Source: Bacteroidales bacterium
GTDB lineage: Bacteria > Bacteroidota > Bacteroidia > Bacteroidales > UBA932
Reading direction: 5' to 3'
Assembly: GCA_029010575.1 (NCBI GenBank)
Contig: JAQXKS010000069.1
Span: 1 to 44,487, forward strand
Length of the DNA stretch: 44,487 nucleotides
The position numbers and the translations under genes were made by a program. Shown in pieces: positions 1-8,611 of the stretch (positions are counted from its first letter, which is position 1; every line of letters begins with the position of its first letter). The notes beneath the pieces are model-generated. The model was not told the DNA's origin. It worked only from the letters and a program-made list of their open reading frames with translations, and searched no databases.

Positions 1-110
1 ATTCTCTTGGTACTTTGTTGTACTTGTACTTGTTCTTCAATATTTCAATCAACTATCCCATCCTAATCCGTCGCTGCCCTTGGAGAACCGCTCCGTTTCG
101 TTTGGGATTG
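1..110 (-). other. Putative rRNA operon leader (transcribed leftward, gene outside window)
   Basis: No coding region is visible here. Read on the minus strand this is the transcript start region of the promoter at 111-141. It contains a GATTGAAATATTGAAGAAC stretch, which resembles the TTGA-x-ATATTGAA element I associate with Bacteroidota rRNA leaders, followed by ACAACAAAGTACC near the window edge. A 16S rRNA gene would then begin just left of position 1. This is inference from promoter strength and leader resemblance; no part of a 16S gene can be seen. Confidence 0.5.
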
Positions 111-182
111 CAAAAGTAGCGCTTTTTTCCGTATCTCCAAACTTTTTTTGCATCTTTTTGCAACTTTTTTTCACCTTTTTTT
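111..182 (-). promoter_or_regulatory. Strong leftward promoter with phased A-tracts
   Basis: On the minus strand there is a -33 TTTG (138-141), a 19-bp spacer and a -7 TACTTTTG (111-118), a full match to the Bacteroidota housekeeping sigma consensus TTTG-N19-TAnnTTTG. Upstream, four T-tracts on the plus strand (143-149, 155-159, 165-171, 176-182) have centres exactly 11 bp apart, so they lie on one face of the helix and should bend the DNA or act as an UP-element. Another A/T tract lies in the spacer (123-128). This layout is typical of rRNA promoters. Confidence 0.75.
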
Positions 183-220
183 CCACTGTACCTGTGACTC
201 AGTGGGTTACATCTTGTACA

Positions 221-1075
221 CTACTTATTCTTTTTTACGATGGCAACGTAGGAAAGTAGGACAATATTCATCACCAGGGCATAAATAATAGCTGGTATTG
301 CCATTTCACCGTTATTGAAAATATAGGGAGATGTTGAAATCGCTATGGCCTGAGCCGCATTCTGCATCCCCACCTCAATAACTATAGTCCTCCGAACACT
401 CTTGCCCGACTTGATGAGAATACTAAGAAGAGCACCCGCCCCCATTGCAGCAAGGATCATAATCACCACAGAACTGCCTATCGAAGAGAAGTTTTCATAG
501 ATTTCTTTCGGATACTGCAAGAAAAAAAGTAACGCAAGAAGCATCAGAGCAGGAAAAGCAATCTTAGAAAGAAACTTCTCTACCGCAATTGCACTTTTTT
601 CGAAATACTTTCTCATCAATACCCCTGCAAACATGGGGACAAAGAGAAGAACAATGTTCTGCATCAGCAATTTGCCTGCAGGAAGATGAATTTCACTATT
701 ATATGCATCCGATACATACCCCGCTACCAGACTCATGCACACAGGAATAGTAAATAGAGTAATGATACTACTCAGAGCAGTAAGTGTAACAGAGAGAGCA
801 ACATCTCCACCGGCTAATTTTGAGAAGACATTGGACGAACTTCCTCCGGGAGAGAGAGCAATAAGAAGCAACCCCATAAAATAGACCGGCGGCAGCTTCA
901 TCATAACAGCAACTCCGAAAGCAATAAGCGGAAGAAAGACGAGCTGTCCGAGAAGTCCTGCGACCACAGGCAAGGGCTTTTTAGCAAGCTCAATGAAAGA
1001 TGACTTCGTGAGACCTATTCCCAACATGAACATAAGCATGATGAGAACCGGCATCACTATCCATATGGTATTCAT
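221..1075 (-). CDS. Bile acid:sodium symporter family (BASS/SBF) transporter
   Basis: A polytopic inner-membrane protein of 284 residues with about eight to nine hydrophobic segments. The motif SPGGSSSNVFSKLAGGD (about residues 75-91) and the following hydrophobic stretch are characteristic of the SBF/BASS family, which couples uptake of organic anions to sodium. The substrate cannot be read from sequence; bacterial members act on bile acids, pantoate, keto acids and others, and most are unassigned. It starts 2 bp after the rlmB stop codon, so it is the last gene of the valS-to-rlmB unit. No terminator with a U-tract is visible between its stop codon and the leftward promoter at 111-182, so transcripts may run into that promoter region. 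Length is normal for the family. Confidence 0.85.
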   Translation of the reverse strand: MNTIWIVMPVLIMLMFMLGIGLTKSSFIELAKKPLPVVAGLLGQLVFLPLIAFGVAVMMKLPPVYFMGLLLIALSPGGSSSNVFSKLAGGDVALSVTLTALSSIITLFTIPVCMSLVAGYVSDAYNSEIHLPAGKLLMQNIVLLFVPMFAGVLMRKYFEKSAIAVEKFLSKIAFPALMLLALLFFLQYPKEIYENFSSIGSSVVIMILAAMGAGALLSILIKSGKSVRRTIVIEVGMQNAAQAIAISTSPYIFNNGEMAIPAIIYALVMNIVLLSYVAIVKKNK

Positions 1076-1077
1076 GC

Positions 1078-1833
1078 TTATAGTCTCTGTCTTACAGCTT
1101 CAAACATTATAATGGAACAAGCCACGGATACATTGAGAGATTCAATCTCACCAACCATCCTAATCTTTGCCTTTTCATCACACAAGGCAAGAACAGAATC
1201 GGAAATTCCCTTGCCTTCAGACCCCATGACTATTACAGTCGGCTTGCACATATCTACATCATAAATAAGTTTATCGGACTTTTCAGTCGCCGCAACTATC
1301 TGAAAACCATATTCTTTGAAAGTATAGATAGGAATTCTCAGATTTTGTGTCCTGGAGGTAGGAATACGCAGAAGAGCACCTGCGGAGGCCTTCACTGCCT
1401 CAGCATTGATAGCAGCGCCACCCTTAGCAGGAACAATTATACCACTCACTCCGGCACACTCAGCACTTCTGGCAATGGCGCCAAGGTTTCTGACATCACT
1501 CACTCCATCCAGCATGACAAAAAGCGGAATAGGTCCTCCTACCCTCCACTTGGCAATTGCCCTGTCCAGAGCAGTTTCAAAAGGGGTATAATCAATCTGT
1601 GACAAATAGGCAATAACCCCCTGACTCTTTTTGCCCTTTTCAAGTTTCGAAATCCTCTCTGAAGGGACAAACTGTACAGGGATATTTGCCTGCTGAAGCC
1701 TTGAAAGCAAGGAACGGAACTGTTCCCCTTCCAGGCCTTGCCTGAAAATAACCTTTTCAATCTCCCTTCCTGAAGAGAGAGCCTCATCCACCGGATGAAA
1801 ACCATACAAATAATACGATTTTGTTTCTTCCAT
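1078..1833 (-). CDS. rlmB: 23S rRNA 2'-O-methyltransferase RlmB / TrmH-family (SPOUT)
   Basis: A SPOUT-class RNA 2'-O-ribose methyltransferase of 251 residues, expected to modify 23S rRNA in the peptidyl-transferase centre using SAM. The N-terminal part has the substrate-binding signature YYLYGFHPVDEAL. The catalytic domain shows motif 2 GSEGKGIS and motif 3 ESLNVSVACSIIMFEAVRQR, which form the SAM-binding trefoil knot. A longer GTG start at 1860 would overlap the upstream ABC-F stop codon (1853-1855). I chose the ATG at 1833 because it begins right before the conserved LYGFHPV segment and leaves a 19-bp gap. It is co-transcribed with the ABC-F gene, and both act on the ribosome. The exact target nucleotide is inferred from family membership; other TrmH-type methylases are similar. 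Confidence 0.88.
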   Translation of the reverse strand: MEETKSYYLYGFHPVDEALSSGREIEKVIFRQGLEGEQFRSLLSRLQQANIPVQFVPSERISKLEKGKKSQGVIAYLSQIDYTPFETALDRAIAKWRVGGPIPLFVMLDGVSDVRNLGAIARSAECAGVSGIIVPAKGGAAINAEAVKASAGALLRIPTSRTQNLRIPIYTFKEYGFQIVAATEKSDKLIYDVDMCKPTVIVMGSEGKGISDSVLALCDEKAKIRMVGEIESLNVSVACSIIMFEAVRQRL

Positions 1834-1852
1834 ACCAATATATATATGACGA

Positions 1853-3856
1853 TTATTCACTTAACATCATCCACTCTTCCATCTTTAGATCCAATGACCG
1901 CTTTAATTCCAGATACTCCCGAGTAAGAGTATCAACATCGGTTTCAGGCTGTACATTGGAAAGTTTCTCCTCAATGAGCTTCATTTCAGACTCAATGGAT
2001 GCAATTTTCTTTTCACAATTTTCAATCTGTTTCTGCTTTCTCCTTGCCTCCTTTTGCTCCTCGAAAGAGAGCTTGTTCCCCTCTTCAGAGGCAGAGGAAG
2101 AGGTAGAGGCTGATACAGTGTCTGTTTTAACAGGGGCAACTTTAACAGGGGCAGCTTTATCAGCGGCAGAACCTACCGCCTTAGAAGACGCTGTCGGTTT
2201 TACAGGCATTTCAAGATCTATGAGTGAATCTATCTGCCTGTGTTCAAGAAAATCCGCGACCCCACCAAGATACTCCTTAACCTTGCCATCCTTGAATTCA
2301 TATACCTTTGAAACCAGACCATCCAGAAAGTCTCGGTCGTGCGAAACGATTACCAAAGTACCGTCGTACTGCTGCAAAGCCTGTTTGAGTACATCCTTAG
2401 ATCTGATATCCATATGGTTAGTAGGTTCATCCAAAGCTAAAAGATTATAGGGATGGAGTATCAGTTTTGCCATGGCAAGGCGAGACCTCTCCCCTCCACT
2501 CAATACTGCGACCTTCTTGTCGATATCCTCGCCCTTGAAGAGAAATGCTCCGAGAATATCTCTGAGTCTTGTCCTGATATCCCCGACTGCTACCTTATCA
2601 AGAGTTTCAAAGACAGTATCCTCCTTCTTCAGTACATCCTCCTGATTCTGTGCATAATATCCCAGATCAACATTATAGCCCACTTTGGTCTGACCACCCA
2701 GAGGCTCAAGTTCGCCGGTAATGAGTTTCATCATTGTACTCTTTCCCTCACCGTTCCTTCCCACAAAAGCGACTTTCTCACCTCGCTCAATAGTGAGTTT
2801 TGGTTCCTCAAAGACCACCTTTTCAGTACCATTCTTTCTGTCAGGATAACCTGCCACCAGATCTGTAGCTTGAAAAACTACCTGACCGGATCTGGGCGCC
2901 GGAGGAAACTTGAGGTTCAGAGCAGAATTATCCTCACAGTCGATCTCTATTCTTTCAATCTTTTCCAGAGCCTTGATACGTGACTGCACCTGATTACTCT
3001 TGGTCGGCTTATATCTGAATTTTTCAATGAACTCTTCACTCTTTTCTATCATCCTCTGCTGGTTCTCATATGCGGCACGCTGCTGCTCCATCCTTTCCTT
3101 ACGAAGAATAACATACTGGGAATAAGGTACTTTATAATCATAAATCTTACCAAGCACTACCTCAACAGTGCGAGTCGTAACCTTGTCAAGAAACCATCTG
3201 TCGTGGGATATAAGAACGAGAGACCCTCTGTAGGTCGTCAAATACTCCTCAAGCCACTGAATCGATTCTATATCAAGGTGGTTAGTAGGCTCGTCAAGCA
3301 ATAGCACATCAGGTTTTCGAAGTAGAACTTTCGCCAGCTCTACACGCATGTTCCAACCTTGGGAAAAAGTACCCCTGCTGCGCTCCAGCTCATCGGACTT
3401 GAACCCAAGACCGACAAGTGTCTTTCTGGCAAGAAGCATGGGAGAATCTGACCTGATAATATTCAAGCGGTCATTAATGTCATTAAGCTCCTCTATCAGC
3501 TTACTATATGAGTTGGATTCATAATCGTCCCTTTCACTGAGTTCGACAGTAATCTGTTCAACCCTCTCCTTCATCATATACATGTCAGAGAAGGCACTCA
3601 TTGCCGCATCCAGAACAGAGGTCCCCTTGTCATAATCCATAATCTGCGGCAGATACCCGATAGTTATGCCATTGGGTTTGGTAATCGAACCTCCAGTGGG
3701 AGACTGCACACCGGCAATCAGTTTCAGAATGGTAGACTTCCCTGCACCATTCTTACCGGCCAATGCAATATGCTCACCGTCACTTATATGAAAATTTATA
3801 TTGTCCAGCAGCGTAAAACCGCCGAAGGCTACCGTAAGGTTATTAATTGCTATCAT
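1853..3856 (-). CDS. ABC-F family ATPase (EttA/Uup-like), ribosome-associated
   Basis: A soluble protein of 667 residues with two ABC ATPase domains and no membrane segment, the ABC-F layout. Domain 1 has Walker A GKNGAGKST (34-42), signature SQGWNMRVELAK and Walker B LLLDEPTNHLDIES. Domain 2 has GRNGEGKST, LSGGERSRLAMAK and LALDEPTNHMDI. Between them is the charged interdomain linker rich in Arg, Glu and Gln. After domain 2 comes a low-complexity Ala/Ser/Thr/Lys-rich linker, then a charged C-terminal coiled coil ending at the stop codon, as in Uup/YdiF-type members. ABC-F proteins bind the ribosomal E site and adjust translation. It overlaps tatC by 14 bp and precedes rlmB. Nothing suggests a drug-resistance type; a housekeeping role is more likely. 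Confidence 0.9.
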   Translation of the reverse strand: MIAINNLTVAFGGFTLLDNINFHISDGEHIALAGKNGAGKSTILKLIAGVQSPTGGSITKPNGITIGYLPQIMDYDKGTSVLDAAMSAFSDMYMMKERVEQITVELSERDDYESNSYSKLIEELNDINDRLNIIRSDSPMLLARKTLVGLGFKSDELERSRGTFSQGWNMRVELAKVLLRKPDVLLLDEPTNHLDIESIQWLEEYLTTYRGSLVLISHDRWFLDKVTTRTVEVVLGKIYDYKVPYSQYVILRKERMEQQRAAYENQQRMIEKSEEFIEKFRYKPTKSNQVQSRIKALEKIERIEIDCEDNSALNLKFPPAPRSGQVVFQATDLVAGYPDRKNGTEKVVFEEPKLTIERGEKVAFVGRNGEGKSTMMKLITGELEPLGGQTKVGYNVDLGYYAQNQEDVLKKEDTVFETLDKVAVGDIRTRLRDILGAFLFKGEDIDKKVAVLSGGERSRLAMAKLILHPYNLLALDEPTNHMDIRSKDVLKQALQQYDGTLVIVSHDRDFLDGLVSKVYEFKDGKVKEYLGGVADFLEHRQIDSLIDLEMPVKPTASSKAVGSAADKAAPVKVAPVKTDTVSASTSSSASEEGNKLSFEEQKEARRKQKQIENCEKKIASIESEMKLIEEKLSNVQPETDVDTLTREYLELKRSLDLKMEEWMMLSE

Positions 3857-4583
3857 CAGTTACTATTTTTGTCAACAGGATTGAAAATTCGTAAAGCAAA
3901 TATAGCGGTGCCGCCACCACCAGCATAGTGAAAGCATCCCCCGAGGGTGTTATGACAGCTGAAAGGATAAGAGCGGCCACCACCGCATACTTTCTGACTT
4001 TGACCAACATTTTCCTATTTATAAAACCAAGTCGTGAAAGGGCCATCGCCACTGCCGGAAGTTCAAATACCAATCCCATAATCAGAATCAGAGAAAGGAA
4101 CATTGAAATATAGGAATCAAGTGAGATGGTATTGGGGATGGATTCACTCACCTGATAATTGCCTAAAAACCTGACAGTCAAGGGAAATACGATACAATAT
4201 CCGACAGCCACACCTATATAGAAAAGAAGGGATGAGAGCATGAAGCCAATCTTTACCGCATTTTTTTCACTTTCATAAAGTGCAGGAGATACAAATTTCC
4301 AAATACAATATATAATATACGGTACAGTGACTATCAATGAAACAAGAAAGGTAACCCTCAAATGGACAAAAAACTGGGAGGCCATATCTACATTTATAAT
4401 ATTCAGCGCAAACGAAGTGCCCAATAGCTTGTAAAGAAAAAAGTCGGCCCTTGCAGGTGCTAAGATAATCCTGTCGAACAGAAACTCCTTCAAAAAGAAA
4501 ATTGGTAACATCAATACGACAACAGCGCCCAGGCTTCGCAAGACAAGCCCGCGCAATTGGTCGAGATGCTCCCAAAAAGTCAT
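3843..4583 (-). CDS. tatC: Sec-independent protein translocase TatC
   Basis: The multispanning core subunit of the twin-arginine translocase, which recognises RR signal peptides and exports folded proteins. The N-terminus MTFWEHLDQLRG is the conserved cytoplasmic TatC segment with its Glu, and it is followed by about six hydrophobic helices with the conserved FVSPALYESEK stretch between helices. A longer GTG-initiated form from 4598 is possible, but the ATG at 4583 places the start at the family position and gives 246 residues, a normal length. tatA lies 30 bp upstream, and the gene overlaps the ABC-F gene by 14 bp, which suggests translational coupling. No tatB is present, consistent with a TatAC-type minimal system. 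Confidence 0.93.
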   Translation of the reverse strand: MTFWEHLDQLRGLVLRSLGAVVVLMLPIFFLKEFLFDRIILAPARADFFLYKLLGTSFALNIINVDMASQFFVHLRVTFLVSLIVTVPYIIYCIWKFVSPALYESEKNAVKIGFMLSSLLFYIGVAVGYCIVFPLTVRFLGNYQVSESIPNTISLDSYISMFLSLILIMGLVFELPAVAMALSRLGFINRKMLVKVRKYAVVAALILSAVITPSGDAFTMLVVAAPLYLLYEFSILLTKIVTDDSN

Positions 4584-4613
4584 TTTATCACTCACCACAC
4601 TCCCTAAATTTCC

Positions 4614-4802
4614 CTATTTCACGCCATCTTGGTCAGCTTTTTCATCATCCGCACCATTCATTCCATCCTTGAAACTCTTGACACCCTTACCAAGTCCCTT
4701 CATCATCTCAGGAATTTTTTTCCCGCCCCAAAACAACAAGACGATCAGTGCGATAATGAGTATTTCGCCCATACCCAATGTTCCAAAAAGCAATAGTACC
4801 AT
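4614..4802 (-). CDS. tatA: Sec-independent protein translocase TatA/E
   Basis: A 62-residue protein with one N-terminal membrane helix (about residues 1-24), the hinge FWGGKKIPEMMKGLGKGVKSF and an amphipathic helix, then a short acidic and polar tail. This is the TatA pattern: it oligomerises with TatC to form the export pathway for folded proteins. The amphipathic helix carries the conserved Phe-Lys region. It lies between the ybgC-like gene (18-bp gap) and tatC (30-bp gap). Start chosen at the first ATG; a second Met at residue 11 would cut the membrane helix. Confidence 0.93.
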   Translation of the reverse strand: MVLLLFGTLGMGEILIIALIVLLFWGGKKIPEMMKGLGKGVKSFKDGMNGADDEKADQDGVK

Positions 4803-4820
4803 AATTATTGTAATTAAAAA

Positions 4821-5234
4821 CTAATCCTTGCTTGCCCTGCGGAACGCCTCTAAAACATAAGGAGGAATCCTCACAGGTCTTCTTGTAGCATCATTGAGGA
4901 AACCTAACACCACACACCCTTCACACACCAGCTCCCCGCGCTGATTATAGATCTCATTTTGGACCTCAACTTTTGCCATAGGCTCCTTAACGACCCTTGA
5001 AACCACTGTGAGAGTATCTCCAAGTTTGGCAGGAGTCCTATACTTCACCTCAACACTCACCACAGGCATCACTATTCCCCTCTGTTCAATCTCCATAATG
5101 GGAATGCCTGCGTCAATGAGAAACTGGTGACGCCCACACTCGAAATACCTTACGTAATTCGAGTGGTGGACAATCCCCATTTTATCTGTTTCGTAATAAC
5201 GAACTTCTATATCAACTTTAGACTCTATATACAT
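4821..5234 (-). CDS. Acyl-CoA thioesterase, YbgC/4HBT hot-dog family
   Basis: A single hot-dog-fold domain of 137 residues. The active-site segment RYYETDKMGIVHHSNYVRYF (about residues 12-31) is diagnostic of the YbgC/4-hydroxybenzoyl-CoA thioesterase group, with the catalytic Asp in ETDKMG and the conserved His-His-x-x-Tyr. It is expected to hydrolyse acyl-CoA thioesters in the cytoplasm; the natural substrate is uncertain. YbgC usually sits with tol-pal genes in Proteobacteria; here it lies between valS (8-bp gap) and tatA (18-bp gap), so the context gives no functional hint beyond co-expression. Confidence 0.87.
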   Translation of the reverse strand: MYIESKVDIEVRYYETDKMGIVHHSNYVRYFECGRHQFLIDAGIPIMEIEQRGIVMPVVSVEVKYRTPAKLGDTLTVVSRVVKEPMAKVEVQNEIYNQRGELVCEGCVVLGFLNDATRRPVRIPPYVLEAFRRASKD

Positions 5235-5242
5235 ATTGTCTT

Positions 5243-7897
5243 TTACTGCTTTTTAAGTTGTGCAAGAGTGGTCCTAAGAGATTCTAATTTTGCAGTCGCA
5301 TCACTCTTTTTCTTAAGCTCGGTCTTGACAACTGCTTCCGGTGCATTGTTCACGAACTTTTCATTGGAAAGTTTCGCCTCTACACCCTTGAGGAACTTCT
5401 CATATCTGGCTATTTCACTCTCTACTTTTGCTATCTCCTCCTCTACATTGAGCAGGCCCTGAAGCGGTACGAACATCTGTACAGTACCGGCAAGGAAAGA
5501 AACCCCGGCTTCACGGTTATCCAATGATGTTGTAAACGATATCTCTCCGAGATTTGACATTTTGGTAAGGACACACAACATACTATTGGGGAATTCTCCA
5601 CAGATAACCAAATTGATTTTCTCCTTTGGAGAGATTCCCTTTGACTGCCTTACATTTCTCAAAGAGGCTATTGCACTTGAGGCCAGCGTGAAATCAGCGA
5701 TGACCGTACTGTCGTAACCCTGGGACTTAGGCATTCTTTCCAGCATGATTGTCTCACCATCTTTCCTTTCTGAAAGGTTCTGCCAAAGTTCTTCGGTGAT
5801 GAATGGCATGATTGGATGCAACAGTTTGAGAAGCTTGTCGAAGAAGGTTATAGTGGCGTCAAATGTCTTGCCGTCAATGGGCTTGCCATATTCCGGTTTG
5901 ACAATTTCCAGATACCATGCACAGAAGTCATCCCAGAAGAGTTTATACAGAGTCATCAAAGCGTCAGAGATTCTGAACTTGTCATAATGTTCCTCTATCG
6001 TTTCAATTGTCTGTGAGAGCTTGTTGTCAAACCATCTTACAGCACACGAAGCAGCTTCAGAAGGCTCTGTATTCCTGTCAACCTCCCAGCCTCTAACCAG
6101 ACGGTAGGCGTTCCATATCTTGTTGCAGAAATTTCTTCCCTGTTCCACCTGTGACTCATCGAAAAGAATGTCGTTTCCTGCCGAACTGCACAGGAGCATT
6201 CCAAGACGGACACCGTCAGCGCCATACTTTTCCATAAGCATAATCGGATCGGGGGAGTTACCCAGAGACTTTGACATTTTTCTACCAAGTTTGTCCCTTA
6301 CGATTCCAGTGAAGTAGACATTTCTGAATGGAATGTTGCCCATGAACTCGTTTCCGGCCATGACCATCCTTGCCACCCAGAAGAAGATAATTTCAGGCGC
6401 AGTGACAAGATCGTTTGTAGGATAGTAGTATGCTAAATCCTTGTTAGGAAGAGTACCCGGGCGTCCCGGAACTGCAGGATCGAATACGGAGATCGGCCAT
6501 AACCATGAAGAGAACCATGTGTCAAGTACATCTGGATCCTGTATCAGATCCTCTTCCTTGAGAGTCGGATCCAGTTTGCGCGCTGCCTCGAGAGCCTCCT
6601 CGCGGGTAGCCTCAACCACAAACCTTCCATCGGGAAGATAATATGCAGGAATCTGTTGTCCCCACCACAGCTGACGCGAAATACACCAGTCACGAGCTGT
6701 CTCCATCCAGTGACGGTAGGTATTGCGGAACTTGTCAGGAATCAGCTTTATATCACCGTTTTCAACCCTTTCCAGCGCACCCTTTGCAAGATCTTCCATC
6801 TTCAAGAACCACTGCAGGGAGAGCTTGGGTTCGATTACAGCGTCAGATCTTTCAGAGTGACCCACCGGTGAGATATAATCTTCCTCTTTTTCGAGCTGGC
6901 CGGCATCAGCAATCATCTTCACTATCTTCTTGCGCGCCACAAACCTATCTTCACCGACGAGAATTACAGCCTTTTCATTAAGACATCCGTGGTCGTCTAT
7001 AATGTCAATTACAGGTAGATTGTGTTTAAGACCGAGATTGTAGTCGTTAACATCATGAGCCGGAGTGACCTTGAGGCATCCGGTTCCAAAGTCTATTGTT
7101 ACATATTCGTCTTCGATAATAGGTATTTCCCTGTTAATCAAAGGAATAAACAACTTTTTACCCTTTAGGTGGGTATATCTCGGGTCATTGGGATTGATAC
7201 ATACAGCAGCATCTGCCATTATGGTTTCAGGACGAGTGGTAGCAATGACTGCATACTCTGTTTCAGAGGGCTTTCCATTGTCTGAAATCATATACCTCAG
7301 GTAGTAGAGCTTGGATTTGGTCTCCTTGTGTATTACCTCTTCATCGCTCACTGCAGTGAGTGATTTTGGATCCCAATTGACCATTCTTACGCCTCTATAA
7401 ATCAGTCCCTTCTTATAGAAATATACAAAAGTATTGATAACAGCTTCACTCAGAGCCGGATCCATCGTGAATCGAGTTCTGTCCCAATCGCATGAGGCTC
7501 CAAGTTTCTTAAGCTGTTCCAGAATTATCCCTCCGTGTTTTTTTCTCCACTCCCACGCATGTTCCATAAACTGCTCACGTGTGAGTGAATGTTTGTCGAT
7601 TCCCTGCTCAGCCAACTTTGCCACCACCTTAGCCTCTGTAGCAATGGAGGCATGGTCAGTACCGGGCACCCAGCAGGCATTCTTACCATTCATGCGGGCA
7701 CGACGCACCAGCACATCCTGAATGGTATTGTTCAACATGTGGCCCATATGAAGTACTCCGGTGACATTGGGAGGTGGAATCACTATTGTATAAGGTTCTC
7801 TCTCATCTGGTTCAGAATGGAAAAATTTGTTTCTGATCCAGTATCCGTACCATTTATCCTCCACCTCTGCAGGATTGTATTTAGCCGACAATTCCAT
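5243..7897 (-). CDS. valS: Valyl-tRNA synthetase
   Basis: A class I aminoacyl-tRNA synthetase of 884 residues that charges tRNA-Val. The HIGH motif is HMGHM (50-54) inside [16 protein letters not shown], and the KMSKS motif is KMSKS (540-544) in [14 protein letters not shown]. The editing (CP1) domain shows [11 protein letters not shown], and the region around [12 protein letters not shown] is typical of ValS. The C-terminus (about residues 810-884) is the ValS tRNA-binding coiled coil with alternating Glu and Lys. Length matches the family. It is the first gene of a seven-gene minus-strand unit, with a -7 box at 7937-7944. I see no T-box or other leader; the 5' leader is short. Confidence 0.97.
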   Translation of the reverse strand: MELSAKYNPAEVEDKWYGYWIRNKFFHSEPDEREPYTIVIPPPNVTGVLHMGHMLNNTIQDVLVRRARMNGKNACWVPGTDHASIATEAKVVAKLAEQGIDKHSLTREQFMEHAWEWRKKHGGIILEQLKKLGASCDWDRTRFTMDPALSEAVINTFVYFYKKGLIYRGVRMVNWDPKSLTAVSDEEVIHKETKSKLYYLRYMISDNGKPSETEYAVIATTRPETIMADAAVCINPNDPRYTHLKGKKLFIPLINREIPIIEDEYVTIDFGTGCLKVTPAHDVNDYNLGLKHNLPVIDIIDDHGCLNEKAVILVGEDRFVARKKIVKMIADAGQLEKEEDYISPVGHSERSDAVIEPKLSLQWFLKMEDLAKGALERVENGDIKLIPDKFRNTYRHWMETARDWCISRQLWWGQQIPAYYLPDGRFVVEATREEALEAARKLDPTLKEEDLIQDPDVLDTWFSSWLWPISVFDPAVPGRPGTLPNKDLAYYYPTNDLVTAPEIIFFWVARMVMAGNEFMGNIPFRNVYFTGIVRDKLGRKMSKSLGNSPDPIMLMEKYGADGVRLGMLLCSSAGNDILFDESQVEQGRNFCNKIWNAYRLVRGWEVDRNTEPSEAASCAVRWFDNKLSQTIETIEEHYDKFRISDALMTLYKLFWDDFCAWYLEIVKPEYGKPIDGKTFDATITFFDKLLKLLHPIMPFITEELWQNLSERKDGETIMLERMPKSQGYDSTVIADFTLASSAIASLRNVRQSKGISPKEKINLVICGEFPNSMLCVLTKMSNLGEISFTTSLDNREAGVSFLAGTVQMFVPLQGLLNVEEEIAKVESEIARYEKFLKGVEAKLSNEKFVNNAPEAVVKTELKKKSDATAKLESLRTTLAQLKKQ

Positions 7898-7936
7898 AAA
7901 TCTTCTATTTAATAAATCTTAATTACCAATAAACTG

Positions 7937-7944
7937 CAAAAATA
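7937..7944 (-). promoter_or_regulatory. Promoter -7 box for valS unit
   Basis: The minus strand reads TATTTTTG, a full TAnnTTTG match, 39 bp upstream of the valS ATG. No good -33 TTTG is seen at the usual distance, so strength is uncertain. It lies back to back with the promoter of the NUDIX gene. Confidence 0.55.
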
Positions 7945-7965
7945 ATCAAAATCGTTAAATTTGGC

Positions 7966-7973
7966 TACATTTG
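7966..7973 (+). promoter_or_regulatory. Promoter -7 box for NUDIX gene
   Basis: TACATTTG matches TAnnTTTG and lies 26 bp upstream of the ATG at 8000. This would put transcription start near 7980 and give a leader of about 20 nt. It also argues against the earlier start codon at 7961, which would lie upstream of the transcript. Confidence 0.6.
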
Positions 7974-7999
7974 CACTCCTAACTTTAATACTGTACAAA

Positions 8000-8611
8000 A
8001 TGGAATACACTCTATATTTTGACTTCAGAAAAGTGACTGTAAGCGATGATGACCCATGTTGCACCTGCGATGCCTCGGCACTGCTACTTTTCAATCCTGA
8101 TGACAAGTCGTTCGAAACTGCATATAATCTCTTCTTAAATGAGAAATCATATTCGTCACTCTATATAAAAACAGATAGACCAGACCATTACACCCGGCTT
8201 CTTCAAAAAAATTTCACACTTATAAATGCTGCCGGAGGGGTAATAGAAAATGAAAATGGAGAGATCCTGATGATCTTCAGAAATGGAAAATGGGATTTGC
8301 CCAAGGGCAAGCAGGAGGAGGGAGAGGCCATTGAAGAGACTGCCGTAAGGGAGGTTCAAGAGGAGTGTTCGATCTCAACCATTGAAACGGGAGAGCTCCT
8401 CTGTATCACCCACCACACATATAACATGAATGGAGAGGATATCCTGAAAGACACCTATTGGTACAAAATGAAAACCTCTTCCACAGAGAGCCTTAAGCCC
8501 CAGATGGAAGAGGGTATAGATGAAGTGAGATGGTTCAGCAAACCTGATCTGGCCTCGATAGCCCAAAATACCTGGCCATCGGTTACTAACGTGCTTACAA
8601 ATATAAAATAG
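8000..8611 (+). CDS. NUDIX hydrolase
   Basis: A 203-residue NUDIX-fold pyrophosphohydrolase. The NUDIX box runs from residue 103 to about 125: G103-x5-E109-x7-R117-E-V-Q-E121-E122, with Ser in place of the usual Gly near its end. The first 70 or so residues are a family-specific N-terminal extension with a Cys-rich patch (CCTCD). NUDIX enzymes hydrolyse nucleoside diphosphates linked to another moiety (ADP-ribose, oxidised nucleotides, NADH and so on); the substrate here cannot be told. Start chosen at 8000 because the -7 box overlaps the longer reading. It converges with the YeiH-family gene and overlaps its 3' end by 17 bp on opposite strands, with no clear terminator between them. Confidence 0.9.
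   Translation: MEYTLYFDFRKVTVSDDDPCCTCDASALLLFNPDDKSFETAYNLFLNEKSYSSLYIKTDRPDHYTRLLQKNFTLINAAGGVIENENGEILMIFRNGKWDLPKGKQEEGEAIEETAVREVQEECSISTIETGELLCITHHTYNMNGEDILKDTYWYKMKTSSTESLKPQMEEGIDEVRWFSKPDLASIAQNTWPSVTNVLTNIK

Noticed and set aside
183-205. Hairpin CCACTG / CAGTGG as terminator of the BASS gene
   Set aside because: The stem is short (6 bp) with an 11-nt loop, and on the minus strand it is followed by A's instead of T's, so it is not an intrinsic terminator.
1834-1860. Longer GTG start for rlmB
   Set aside because: It overlaps the ABC-F stop codon and adds nine residues without family similarity; the ATG at 1833 fits the family N-terminus.
1821-2983. Plus-strand open frames of 176-209 codons inside the ABC-F gene
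   Set aside because: They are antisense shadows of a well-conserved gene, with Ser/Cys-rich composition and no motif or promoter.
1853-3856. ABC-F protein as antibiotic-resistance determinant
   Set aside because: It sits in a conserved housekeeping operon without transfer signs; the two-domain plus coiled-coil layout fits the general EttA/Uup type.
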